From Zygnema cylindricum (Eukaryota; Streptophyta; Zygnematophyceae; Zygnematales; Zygnemataceae), in NCBI GenBank assembly GCA_037447655.1, contig JBBHKE010000085.1:209356-273355 (forward strand): a stretch of 64,000 bases of DNA. Reading direction: 5' to 3'. Positions 34,707-46,286 of this stretch are shown piece after piece. Below the pieces are notes generated by a model that saw nothing but the letters and a program-made list of their open reading frames with translations, was not told the DNA's origin and did no database searches. Each line of letters opens with the position of its first letter. The first letter of the stretch is position 1. The position numbers and the translations under genes are program-made.

Positions 34707-35739
34707 TGTAGGAATAAAAGGTTATTTTAGTATTTTCTAGGTTTTGTAAAATGCAGAAAAGAAGCACAGGCAGCCTGCCTCTAACTCCTCTCTCTAGCTC
34801 CCACACTTGTCGCAGTCACTGAAAGTTGGAGATTGAGATAGAGCCATGGCCGCCTATACTATCCCAACGGGGACAGATATTAGGTTGGTAGATTTTACCA
34901 AAATGAACTTGGCAGACCCAGGATTTGAACCTGGTACCTGCGTCGGTCAAAGTAGCCGGTAGCCGGTAGCCTTAGCCATCTAGTCTAAACAAGAGATATA
35001 TGATATAAGGTTTGGTAGTTATTTAAATGTTAACACGTAGGCTATTTCATTCAACGCGATATTTAGACATAGATAAAGTTTGTAATGTACAGCGTACGAA
35101 AAATCCGAAACAAATATCGCGCATTTTGTTTCGAAGACGAAACAAATATTGCTCAAGTATTTATGACGGCCACGATTGTAATCCGACTTAATCCAACGGC
35201 CACGAAGCATGCCGAGATCGCGGAATAGGTTTTCGGCGGTTTGCGGACGACGTCACATCAATCGCCATGTGGGGCAATCACATTTGATTACGGCATCTCC
35301 GGGGATTCCAGGAACGAATCCAAAAATGACATGTGTCGACTTGTTGGCCATGTCGTACAATGGCCGTACAGAAAGTACACTGGCACCTCTACCTTTATGC
35401 AAGATACACTATTATGATTAGTGCCGTACTTCAGTCGATAAAGTTTTATAGAAAGATAGGACTCCAAAAATTTGTATAGATTGGACCCTCTCTCCTAAAG
35501 AGCTTCTGTACAAAAGGTTAACTTTGACCTTTCATAACTTATTGCTCAGAGGAGCAAATTCAGAGATTCTTTTTGCTATCGACTCAAAGGAGTCTTACCT
35601 TCACAGGGGTGAAGGTGGTCAGAGTTTTTGTCTGCCAGGGTGGCAGTTATTCTTGCTGAAACACAAAGGGGTCAGGGTTATCCTAGAGGCTTCGTGTGAG
35701 CTGCCTGCTCTGAGGTCCTATGGAGGTCTCAAAGTTGCA
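34707..35739 (+). repeat. 3' LTR of element B
   Basis: 1033 bp, TGTAGGAATAA...AAGTTGCA. It carries the CAGGCAGCCTGCCTC motif near the start and the T-arm-like hairpin at 34911-34946. Confidence 0.92.
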
Positions 35740-37210
35740 GTTTCGGCCGCAGATTTAGGGTTTGTACGGATTCAAGGTTTATTTGTTTGGAATCCTTAAC
35801 CTTAAGTCAGCATATTACCATTCATTCGTCGCAGATTTTGGTTTTTACAGCGTGGAATATGGATTTGGGAATTCTTTTTGCCTAATTCCACCTTGATTCG
35901 TGTCTTACCTTAAAGTGTGCTCAATATTCATTATCTCTTTTTTCCTTGTTGCAAATTCCTTTGCTAGCTAGTTGATGTTTGGTTGGTGGTGGATTTGATA
36001 TTCTCTTTCCTTTTCCCGTTCCAAATTTAATCATTCAAAAAACCTAGCAAAATTAAAATATATAATCAATATATTAGAGTTGCACGAATTATAACATAAA
36101 ATTATCATTGCTTTATAGTTGGGTATATCGTGGTTTAACGCTGGTACGCATACATTAGCAAGATATTAATCGCATGGGTGTGGAGTTGTGGTTTTGGGCA
36201 CGGTTATTCGGAGTGTGGTGCGGAATCATACTTTGGCGCTTTGCAAAGTCCGACTGTGACGATCAGCCACGACTCACCTTTGATAATCACCAAATTATTA
36301 AAGTTATTCTGTAAGTATCATGATGCCTTGCGGGTGGAGGAGCATTCCTTTGTAATTTGGATATTCAAGTAGGGGTTCGGTGTGGATTGGTTCTATTACG
36401 AACCTTTCTTTTTGAGCATTTGCATTTTCCTTGCTTTCCTTGCATGTTATCTGTGGCCGTGAGTGGCCTTGAGGTTTCCCTGTGACTATCTGGATTGGAT
36501 TTTCTTTCATAGATTTTGGCGTGGGTGGCACTGTTTAAACACTTTTCTGTCTGTGCTGCTGTAGATCTGCAGCGGAATGTGCCTGGATAGTTCTCTGTTT
36601 GTTTTTATAGATCTGGCCCTTCGGCCTTGCCCCATAGTTTGCAGGTAGAGGTTTTGGTATTCCGGCTTTTTGCTAGAACTGACCACCGGGTCTTGCTAGA
36701 GACTCGTGAGTTCACTTGTTTTGTTAGGATTGGCGTGTCATTTGACGCACCTCGGTTAGGTCGTTCCAAAATTTCAAGTGATAATCGAGGGTTTTCTCTT
36801 CCTTTATGCCCGCAGATTAGGATAATTTACGTTATCAATTATGATCTACCAGCGGCGGAACAGTTCTCTGTCCACCCCTATTAGATCTTTCTACTTTCCC
36901 CGAGTCTACGGACGCACCAGTTTCGGTTTCGGCCCCTAGATCTCCGTCAGCTCGGTCAGTATTGACCACAGTCTCATCATTATCATTGGTTTCCTCCAGG
37001 TCATACCTAGATAGAACCGAAAGAGACTTTTCACAAAAAACTTTTCATATCCTCAAATTATAGTTTGCGATAAGTCCAAATTTGGAACCACCGGCGAATT
37101 TTTCTTTTGACAACATGGCTTCCTCTTAAGAATAGTTCATGTGGAAGATGGAATTTTGCTTTTTGGGAATGAAAGACACCATGTCTTTATCCCATTTTCG
37201 TATGCTTTAT
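35740..37210. other. No gene recognised between element B and the gag relic
   Basis: Mixed-composition DNA with short frames. It may be the 5' region of the retroelement whose gag follows, but no LTR or primer site could be identified. Confidence 0.4.
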
Positions 37211-37214
37211 GATA

Positions 37215-38150
37215 CCGAAATACGTGACTAGGCATTTCGTTATCAAGATCGATTTGATCTTCTTTTAGCATTCTCTCTTCTTAGTCGGTACCTCAAAGGG
37301 TCGGCTTTTACATTGTATTCCCGCAAGTATGATGTTATACTTGCGATGACAAAATTTTCCCCTCCTTTTGCTGGTACACTAGAGGTCATAGGTCAAGAGG
37401 ATATTCCATACCAAGCCGCTTTTCCCGAAGGCTTAGATGCCCATGGTATTGTACTTTTTCCCGCAATCCCAGAAATTCCTTGCCAATATGTCGTGGCCGC
37501 TCCTGCTGCTGTCCCAGCACAACCAGAGATGAGAATTCTGTTGCGGGATCCACTTTTTGTTAAGTTCGAATTCTTAGAATCGAGTATCGGATGCAAAACC
37601 CCGATCAGGTCAAAGAATTGATGAATTTTACGCGTAAACCAGGTGAAACTGCCCCTGTTTTACGTGCTTCTATGGAGACTTTGCGAGAAGCTTTACCGGA
37701 GCTAATGTCCGATACAAAAGGTGTTCAATTTTTTTTTGGACAGTTTCTAGATCAATCGAAACGTTTTATACAAAGTCATCTCACTCAGACTTACATTCTA
37801 AAATTTACATTTGATCAAGCCGCTCAATATGCAGTGGAATATGAGATGCAATCATGTTGGTGGGAAGCTCATCATCGTTCGGAAGTCGCTTCCCCACTTT
37901 CTCCACCAAGCAGTCTATGGCCCAACAATAGGCCTCCCAAGACGTCAGCCATGGGAAACGGGCTATTTAATTCCGAAGACCGATTGTGTTTCCGTTGTGG
38001 AAGCACGGGGCACGATGCCCGCATGTGCCCAGATAAGTCGGCCACATGCACCTATTGCCAATAGAGGAGACATTACGTCCACCGTTGCCACGTTAAAGAA
38101 CCCGATTTCTCGTATCAGAATTAGATTCACAACGGGGGAATTCCTGCTCG
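37215..38150 (+). pseudogene. Retrotransposon Gag relic with two zinc knuckles (not copia A/B/C)
   Basis: After several early stops, 37313-37621 and 37591-38064 read as a Gag-like protein (RMQNPDQVKELMNF, KPGETAPVLRASMETL). A complete CCHC knuckle CFRCGSTGHDARMC follows, then a second knuckle CTYC...HYVHRC broken by a TAG. Two knuckles and the helical region suggest a Ty3/gypsy-type or LINE Gag. No pol follows. Confidence 0.65.
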
Positions 38151-38262
38151 TTCCGCAAAGCCGGTCACTCCTTTTACAAAGACTGAGAAAGATGCGACTC
38201 CGCCTACGATCTCTCGAAGGTTATTTCATATTCTGGTGTAAATATTTTTTGTCTTTTCATAT

Positions 38263-38387
38263 TTATTTTCGTTGGTATATATGTTTATGGGCATGACTTT
38301 GCTCTTTGTGATGCTTGTTCGCTTGCTTGTCTCTCATGCACGACATCATCAACATCATCATCATTTTCAACATCATCGTCGTCAACC

Positions 38388-38418
<31 letters not shown>

Positions 38419-38877
38419 TACATCATCATTATCAGCCCATCTTTCACTAGGAGCAGACAATGCTCTAGAAAAATTAGGATTCCAAATATGAAAAACACTA
38501 TCAAAAATTATTGCAGCAACACAAACTTCATTACAACTGCCCCAAACTTTATCAACAGACATATACCTTTGATAATGATTAAAGTCTATAAATTGAATTC
38601 CATATCCACAACTAATAAAAATAGCATGCTCATCCCAATGACAAAATAAATAACTAAGAATTACCTTTTTTACATAAAAATTTGTATACTCACAACCAAA
38701 CAATGATAAGGAAAGAGCACAAAACAAACAATTCTTAAACCTTGTAACATGTAATCCAAAAATAGGTTTTAGTGTCATAATGAGCTTACCTAATATAGAA
38801 CTCCCAAATGTAAAAAAAAAACACTTACTCTGAATAACAAAAAATAAATATACATTAATAAAAAAATGAAATAACAA
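38263..38877 (-). CDS. Hypothetical 204-residue open frame, doubtful
   Basis: Cys/Phe-rich first 120 residues, then a Met/Asp run encoded by a CAT microsatellite. No motif recognised and no splice or promoter support. Its length in AT-rich DNA is notable, but it may be chance or a captured gene piece. Confidence 0.15.
38338..38432. repeat. CAT/ATG microsatellite
   Basis: Imperfect CATCATCAA units resolve into about ten perfect CAT units at 38390-38417. Confidence 0.95.
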
Positions 38878-38929
38878 AACAATATGATTTTAATACAAAC
38901 TTTCCCAAACATGTGAAAAAAAGAAAAAT

Positions 38930-40094
38930 TGTAACTCTATGGGCTCCATTGCCACATAGAATTTGCAAGTCCAAAGAAGCTAATCTAGACAGTGCTGACT
39001 CCAAGTATATATAAACCCAAATGACTGACCCCTTGACAATCAGAACCCCATTACAACTTCACCTCCGTAAAATAAGACTTTCCGTGTGCTCAATTTCACC
39101 ACAGAATGCAAAGTTGGAATATGAGTTTTGGATAATTTTCCCCACTTTGACTTTCCCTAAGAAATGCAGTCACCTTTGCAGGCAAGCACTCTGACCAACT
39201 ACACCCGTGTGTAGCGTGGACTCCCTTGAGTCTGTAGCAAAAAGAATCACTGAAAATGGTCAACTAAATGAGTTGTTATTAAATGGCGAAGTCTCCCGAT
39301 TTATGTAGATGTTCTCTGGGAGAGAGGTGGCTACCTACCAAAATATTCTAAGTCCTAAAATCTCTCTCTAAGCCCCGTAGTATTGAGGTACGAACTAATT
39401 ATATGATTGTACCGTACAAGAAAGAACAAGTGCCGAAGTACTTTCTGTACGGTCCTTGTACGACATCGCCATAATATGACATTTGTCACATTTAGACTTA
39501 TCATCTCGCGTTCCGAAGATCTCGCAATCCTCCAGTGCATTTCCACATGTCATCCGGAGTGGCGGTGCACGAAAACGCCAAGGCGGCCATTCTGGAATCT
39601 CGGTTCTCACCACGGCCGTCGATTCAAATCGACTTGTTATCCAGACCGTCGATTCAAATCGACTTGTTATCCGGACCGTCCAAATAAATATTCGGAGCAT
39701 TTATTTCGTGCGGTACTATAGTACACAAGTTCTATGTTCTAACGTATGTTTCATTAGTTAAACAAAATGTCCTACTTGTAAATGTATAAATATTTATGAA
39801 ACCCTATAAACTTTAGCACTAGTCCTAGACCTAACGGACAAAGCTAACTTCTACGTGTGACTTGACGGACGACAAGTACCAGGATCAAATCCTGGGTCCG
39901 TCAAATCCTTTTTAGTAAGACCTACCAAGTCTACTTCCTGTTTCTCTAGAGGGCATAGGCAACCATGGCTTTGTCTCCCTATCCAGCCTTTAGTGACTAC
40001 AACAAGTGAGGGGGCTTGGAAAGGGAGTTAGAGGCAGACTGCCTCTGCCTTTTTCTATCCTAATACAGACCTAGAAAATACACTTATATCAACA
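38930..40094 (-). repeat. 3' LTR of element C
   Basis: 1165 bp starting TGTTGATATAAG on the minus strand, preceded by polypurine GGGAG at 40095-40104. It contains the complete tRNA-minihelix-like hairpin at 39864-39902. Confidence 0.92.
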
Positions 40095-40107
40095 CTCCCG
40101 TTATTTT

Positions 40108-40500
40108 CTAGTCTATTTTCTGTTCAACTCCCAAAACAAAAAAAACAAACACTCGCTTTTTCTTTTTCCTTTTTTTCTTCTTTTCATAAAACTTTAAGAA
40201 AACATCCTCATATTTTAAAAGGTCTATTAGATGAGCTGAAATAAACATTCCATCTTGATGATCACACATTTTATTTAGCATCCCACTTTTCATAAATCCG
40301 AGCAAAGATTTTATCCACCTCATCTGTTTTCCATCCACACAAAATCTGATTTCCCTCTTGCAGTTCAAACAGCCAACCCCATCTCCAATCTGCAACACAC
40401 ACCCAGATGCTAACCGTTTTACAGGCACACGTTCATAAATGGCATCACTCCCATGAGTGATATCAAATCCATTCTCCCCCAAATTTTCCCCAAAAACCAC
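40108..40500 (-). pseudogene. Element C RNase H relic
   Basis: Diverged RNase H: ITHGSDAIYE, RLASGCVLQIGDG, KQMRWIKSLLG and MCDHQDGMFIS line up with the same segment of element B. The catalytic Glu region is lost and the tail is poly-Lys. Confidence 0.75.
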
Positions 40501-40563
40501 TAGTCCCTATTATAGTTTTCATAACTTTTACATCTTCCGAACTCATGTTTTTATCCAAGATTA

Positions 40564-41974
40564 TTACCCCATTTTCTGAACTTTCCCCACTCTCTCCCAT
40601 GGAATTTTTTCCACTATCATTTCTAATCCCAATACATATTTCTCCTCACCTAAACCTTTCATTAAATATTCCTCTTCTCCCATATCCTTTAAGACCCCCT
40701 CTAGTTTTACTTCTCCCCTTTCCTCATAATCCATTGAAGTCTCCCTATCCGACCAGTTTTCTGTTTCCCACATATCTATAAAATTAACCTCATTATTTCT
40801 AACTCCCTCAAGTATCTCCCTTCCCTTTACTTCTCTTATACCTCCAAAAGCAAACTGTTGCCTTCGTGGAATTTTTGTGTATTTTTCTCTCTTCTCCATT
40901 CTACCGATGTTAAGAAGCTCCAAAATTTCTTCATCCTCTTTCTCCTCTTCCCCTTCTTTCTCCTCATTCACATACCAACTTCTAAGTCCTTCCAAACAAG
41001 GACACTCCTCCATATAGTGACCCGGTTTCCTACAAGCGAACCAAACCCTTTTTTTCAAAGCTCCCCTTTCTTTTCCTCTCCCTCTCTTTCCACCGAAGTT
41101 CCGATAAGGTTTACCTTTGTCTTTCTTACTCTCATCACGCTTCCGCTCGTCACTGTCGTTCTTCTCATCATGCTTCCGCTAGTCACCACCAGCAGTAAAT
41201 GCATTCACCTTGTTACTTCCCCTACGAAGCTCCAAAGTGCTTTCCCTCACAAGAATTGTCCCTATAGTAATGCTCCAAGTCCATGAGGAGCCATCCATTC
41301 CCTGTATACGGTAGATGATGTCTTTGTACTAATATGGGAGTTTCATGATTAGTGTATTAATCATTCTCTCCTCAAATTCTACATATCCCGCACTAGCAAG
41401 CTCAACATATAACGCAACAATATCATTGCAAAATCTGTCATGCTTCCGCCTTTATAAACACAAGCCTCTATTTCTTTTTTTATTAATTGCTGCCTCTGTA
41501 TTGTCTCACTCTTATAAATCTGAATTAGTGTTTCCCAGATTTCCGAAGAATTGGTGAGATTTACAAAAGTGATAGCTATGGACTTAGACACATATCTAAG
41601 TATGAGATGTTTTGCTATAGTGTTTTTTTATTCCCAAATTTTTCTGTCATTTTCTTCAATTCTTTGTTCAGTTATAACCTCCACAAGTGGAACCGTAGCC
41701 GAGAGCCTAGCAACCCTCACCATCGGTGTCACTTTATCCTTCTCCCTTTTTCCCCCTTCCATAGCAATGATTTTCCCTTCACCTTCCGTTGCATCCTTAC
41801 TCCGGTTGGTATTCTGGAAAGCCCTAGATGATTCTCTATAGTGAGTTCCTCCAAAGCCCGGTGGCTGACACCTCACTTGTCCCGAAACAATTCCCTTTAA
41901 GTGCTTTTCCAAAAGATATCCCTCCATCGTAAACTCCCAATTAGTGAATTATGTTCCATCAAACATAGGCACCC
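40564..41974 (-). pseudogene. Element C Gag
   Basis: From 41974 down: PSRVPMFDGT, NWEFTMEGYLLEKHLKGIVSG, then ETIQRQQLIKKEIEACVYKGGSM as in elements A and B. A knuckle WFACRKPGHYMEEC follows, whose first Cys is Trp, then a Glu-rich tail. The codon at the usual start is ATA and several stops follow. Confidence 0.82.
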
Positions 41975-41978
41975 TAGA

Positions 41979-41994
41979 TGGTGGGCCTATAACC
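41979..41994 (-). promoter_or_regulatory. Primer-binding site of element C
   Basis: GGTTATAGGCCCACCA on the minus strand, 15 of 16 matches to the complement of plant initiator tRNA. The single mismatch changes the gag ATG to ATA. Confidence 0.78.
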
Positions 41995-42951
41995 GTTAAC
42001 TCTATGGGCTCTATTGCCACACACAATTGGCAGGTCCAAATAAGCTAATCTAGATAGTGCCGACTCCAAGTATATATAAACCCAAATGACTGACCCCTTG
42101 ACAATCAAAACCCCATAACAGCTTCACCTCGTGAAATAAGACTTTCTATGTGCTCAGTTTTACCACAGAATGCAAAGTTGGAATATGAGTTTTGGATAAC
42201 TTTCCCCACTTTGACTTTCCCTTAGAAATGCAGCCACCGTGGCAGGCAAACACTCTGACCGACTACACCTCTCTGTAGCCTGGACTCCCCTGAGTTCGCA
42301 ACAAAAAGAATCACTAAAAATGGTCAATTAAATGAGTTGTTATTGAATGGCAAACTGATTTATACTGATGCTCTCTAGCAGAGAGGTGGCTACCTACCAA
42401 AATATTCTAAGTCCTAAACCCCTCTCTAAGCCCCCTAGCATTGAGGTACAAACTAATCATATGACTGTATCGTAAAAGAAAGTACAGGTGCCACAGTACT
42501 TTCTGTACGGTCCTTGTACGGCATCGCTATAATGTGACATGTGTCAAATTCAGACTTATTATCTCGCGTTCTGGAGATCCTGCAATCCTCTAACGCATTT
42601 CAACGTGTCATCCGGAGTGGCAGCGCTCGAAAACGCCAAGGCGGCCATTCTAGAATCTCGGCTCTCACCACAGCCATCGATTCAAATCAACTTATTATCC
42701 GGACCGTTGAAATAAATGTCCGTATCATTCAAGTACCAGGATCAAATCCTGGGTCCGTCAAATCCCTTTTAGTAAGACCTACCTAGTCTACTTTCTGTTT
42801 CTCTAGAAGGCATAGGCAACCATGGCTCTGTCTCCCTATCCAGCCTTTAGTGACTACAACAAGTGTGGGGGATTGGAAAGGGAGTTAGAGGCAGACTGCC
42901 TCTGCCTTTTTCTATCCTAATACAGATCTAGAAAATACACTAATATCAACA
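41995..42951 (-). repeat. 5' LTR of element C, internally deleted
   Basis: Collinear with the 3' LTR but about 200 bp shorter. The missing part corresponds to roughly 39680-39875 and removes the 5' strand of the hairpin; the junction is near 42730. Confidence 0.9.
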
Positions 42952-42956
42952 AAAAT

Positions 42957-43464
42957 AGACAAACAAAATAGGATTTATTTAAAAAGTAAAACAAAAAATA
43001 GACATTAAACAAAAAAAAAGAAATATAAGATAAATTTCACACAAACCAGTATAAATCATTTAATATGTAAAAAACCGCTAACTGAATATTTCAAGCCTCC
43101 ACAAATGAATGGAAAGAGTGACAATTCGCAAACTATAAAGAAAATAAATAATAGTCAAGGAACAGGATCAAATTCAAAGGAAAAATTACAGAAGATGGGA
43201 AGTAATAGAAATCTCTATACAAAAATTATGGACCTAAATTCTTTGTACGCTTGACAAGACGGTTCGAAACCCTACTCTCTAGTACAGCGAGGACGACAAA
43301 GTGATCGCGATAGTTGACCCGCGGCCGACGAGATCAAGGTGGCCACGGTAGGTACTTGGATGCTGTCTATGTGAGTTTACCGTACAAGTAAGTGAAACGA
43401 TATCGAATCGACGGGGACGATAGATTCTTTGTACCTTTGACAGGACGGTTAGAAATCGCTACAC
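42957..43464. other. No gene recognised
   Basis: AT-rich. Two GACGGTT...CTACAC-like blocks (43260, 43442) suggest a short duplicated segment. Confidence 0.4.
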
Positions 43465-43466
43465 TA

Positions 43467-44083
43467 CACCGCGGATCATAATTAGAGTAAATAACGCTAA
43501 TTCGGTCGCTCGAAATTTCGACTCTATCACGTCAAATAGAGTAAATGATTCTAATTTTTTCATTATTCTAATTTAAGTAAGGTTTAATTAACGTCAAAAA
43601 TTCTAATATAGGTTCGTTTTAAATAGTGTGGAGTACGGACGACGTGCGACCGTGCAAAATTGTACATTTGTAAGTAAAAATGTACAAATATTGATTTAAT
43701 AGAATCGCGCTCGCACGTGAAATCGCACTAAACAAAAAATAAAACGCATCGAAAAAAAATCGTTCGCATAACTCTTGTCCGTCGACGGCATCATCTTCAG
43801 TGTGAACATTAACTGACATTCAGCGCGACAAATATTAATAACGTCATAATGACGCCAAAACTATACGGACTGACAGATTTTGTACGTATACGTAATTTAG
43901 TGTTCATAATTTCAACGCGGATAATTATTGTGGACATAATCCAATTAAAAGTACTTAAATAAATTAGAGTAAACTTCCTTTGTGAAAAAGTTATATCACA
44001 TAAATTAGAGTTTATTATTCTAATTGTTTTTTTTTGGTTTTTTTACTCTAATTTTTTCATTTCTCTAATTACGATGCGCGGTG
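43467..44083. mobile_element. TA-target MITE (family M1), long subfamily
   Basis: Ends CACCGCGGATC / GATGCGCGGTG with TA on each side. The interior is full of ACTCTAATT/AATTAGAGT motifs and aligns with 48664-49165 (CTCGAAATTTCGACTCTA). Confidence 0.85.
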
Positions 44084-44111
44084 TATAGTACACCGCAAAT
44101 CGCTATTAGTA

Positions 44112-44868
44112 GTGTTGGGTATTGGGTAATTTCCTATCGCGATAATTTCGATATTCGATATATTGAATATCGATCGAGCAAAGTCCTCGATATATCGTAC
44201 CGAGACCAACATAAACTATCGCGATATATATCGCGATATATTATATTTTATAAATTTAATTTTATGAATTATTTTATGAAGTGTACAAAATGTGAATTTT
44301 ATTATTGTTTTTATTAATTATTTTTGGAAGTGTACAAAATGATAATTTTTATAAATATGTTTATTAATTATTTTATGAAGTGTACAAATTGTGAATTCTT
44401 ATTTTTATTTTTATTAATTGGAGTAGCAGTAGCTAGTACTACCTGCAGTAGTAGCACTGCAGCAGCTAGTATTACTAGCAGCAGTTGTAGCTAGTCCCAG
44501 TTGCAGTAGCACTAGTATTGGCAACACCAGTAGGTAGTACTAGCAGATGCAGTAGCACTAGTTCTGGCAGTAGTTGCACCTAATACTGGCAGCTGCAATA
44601 GTACTAGAACTGGCATAAGCTAGTAGCTGCAGCTAGTACTAGGTGCAGACATAAGCAGTAGCTAGTACTACCAGCTGCAGTAGCAGTAGAACTGGCAACA
44701 GCAGTAGCAACTACCAAGATTTTTTTATTTTTTTTTAAGAAGCCTCGATATATCGGCGATATATCGCGATATTTTGATTTTCGATATATTGAAGCGATAT
44801 ATCGATTATCGGGTACCTGATATTCGATATATAACGAATATAGGCAAATGGTCCTCGATACCCAACAC
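44112..44868. mobile_element. TA-flanked MITE, copy 2 (family M2)
   Basis: Ends GTGTTGGGTATT / GATACCCAACAC with TA on each side. The first 130 and last 130 bp align with the copy at 8101. The centre is a different, CTAGTA/CAGCAG-rich tract. Confidence 0.85.
44420..44716. repeat. Degenerate GTAGCA/CTAGTA low-complexity tract
   Basis: Nearly 300 bp of imperfect AGTAGC, AGCAGT and CTAGTAC units, confined to the centre of the M2 copy. Confidence 0.85.
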
Positions 44869-44897
44869 TACATGGTGAATCGTTATTAGCCTTATGT

Positions 44898-45587
44898 AAG
44901 AGGTCGCAAACGATCAACCTAAACCGTGACCGACGGTTAACCGACCGCCCGCACCGGATCCGGAACGGATTCGGTTGCCAAATTTTGGGGGTCGGGCGGT
45001 TACGGTCGGTTGATTCACCAGGAAAAAAGAAACGGTCGGTTACTGTCGGTCAACCAAAAAACCAAAAAAAATGAAAATTTTGTACTGTCCCTATAATCCA
45101 ACATTCTTGTACTTTGTACTCTTTGGCATCGTGGAAGTACGTGACATCATGGTTAGCGTCGCAAATCTGACACGGTACTATAGTAAACTATTTATTTCGC
45201 AAATCAAAGGGAACGCGACAAAGCGTCGCAAATTTGACACAGTATTACAATATTTATTTCGCAAATCTTACGCAACGCGACAAAGCGTCGCAAATCTGAC
45301 ACGGTAGTAACACTATTCATTTCGCAAATCTTAGGGAACGCGACAAATCGAAATTATTGGCTTATTCCGTCGTACATAGATTAATTTTTTACTTTTTCGG
45401 TTACGGGCGTGCACGGTTAGTTGCGAAAAATCAAGATTCGGTTAATTTTTTTTTTCGTAAACGATGGTCAGTTAACGGTTAACAAATTTGGAGCGAGACA
45501 AAACTCGGTCGGGCGTCGGTTACTCAGATTTTGAAAAAAAAAACGGTCGGTTTCGGGTATGAAATTTTTTGACTCTTGCGACCTCTG
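44898..45587. mobile_element. hAT-type MITE, copy 1
   Basis: Ends (A)AGAGGTCGCAAAC / GCGACCTCTG flanked by a perfect 8-bp duplication CCTTATGT (44890-44897, 45588-45595). It contains repeated GCGTCGCAAATCTGACACGG units. It serves as the empty site for the insertion in copy 2. Confidence 0.93.
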
Positions 45588-45663
45588 CCTTATGTACGCT
45601 ATATCGGCACCCCAAAATTTTGACAATGATACCTTAAATAGAATAAATTACACTATTTAAGGA

Positions 45664-45673
45664 NNNNNNNNNN
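45664..45673. other. Assembly gap (10 N)
   Basis: Ten undetermined bases. Continuity across this point is not proven by the sequence. Confidence 1.
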
Positions 45674-46286
45674 AGACGGATAAGCGAGTGGAGTAACCTG
45701 AAATAAAGTTTAGTGGAGCGCTCCACTAAATTACGTTTCAAACTTGTACACAACTTTCCTGCGCTTTCACCCAGCTTTACGCGATTTGCTGTTTAACATA
45801 GCGAGATCTGCTGTTTGATGTCATGTGGCACTTAGCAATAATCGCATATCTTTAATAATCACATATATTACTTAGTCACAGTAAATGCGATTAGACACAT
45901 AGTTATGGTAAAAGTTTTTTTACAAATTAATATTAAAGAGGTATTGCGACTAAATCCATATGTACTAGGCGGCAGCATCGTATATGCCATTTTATCCATC
46001 TTCATGTTTTAAACTGTTAGGATATTCGCAAACCCAAAATAGAATTATGGATTTTGTACAGTGGAAGGACGCCACGTCGTACGGATTGTCAAATTTTGTA
46101 CTTCTACCTATTTTACCGTATATGCTACGACGGCGGATCATGTATACCTAAATCAGCGTTATGGAGAAATTATAATTAAACATTTTTTTGAAAATGGTAT
46201 TGATACACAGATTAGCGTAAATGACACTGATTCATTATATACACTAATAATTTCTATACGCTAATAACGATTCACGGTGTACTGTA

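Larger units (their letters stand above)
28702..35739 (+). mobile_element. Ty1/copia retrotransposon B with a nested solo LTR
   Basis: 5' LTR in two pieces (28702-28988 and 30036-30355), internal region 30356-34706, 3' LTR 34707-35739. All domains are present in copia order but broken by about a dozen stops and frameshifts. The start of the 5' LTR is lost against the minisatellite, so no target duplication can be read. It is non-functional. Confidence 0.93.
38930..42951 (-). mobile_element. Ty1/copia element C, internal-deletion derivative
   Basis: 3' LTR 38930-40094 and 5' LTR 41995-42951 enclose only 1.9 kb. It is flanked by a perfect 5-bp duplication AAAAT (38925-38929, 42952-42956). Inside are gag and a scrap of RNase H; protease, integrase and RT are absent. 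It is a third family, related to A and B in LTR start, primer site and Gag. Confidence 0.93.

Noticed and set aside
36820-36884. VINYDLP motif suggesting a DEAD-box helicase fragment
   Set aside because: Seven residues only, no flanking helicase motifs, stop soon after; chance is more likely.
38263-38877. Treating the 204-residue minus frame as a confident gene
   Set aside because: No recognisable domain and half of it is a CAT repeat; kept only as a low-confidence entry.
39864-39902. Real tRNA gene in the copia LTR
   Set aside because: No D-arm or anticodon arm; only an acceptor/T-arm-like hairpin is present.
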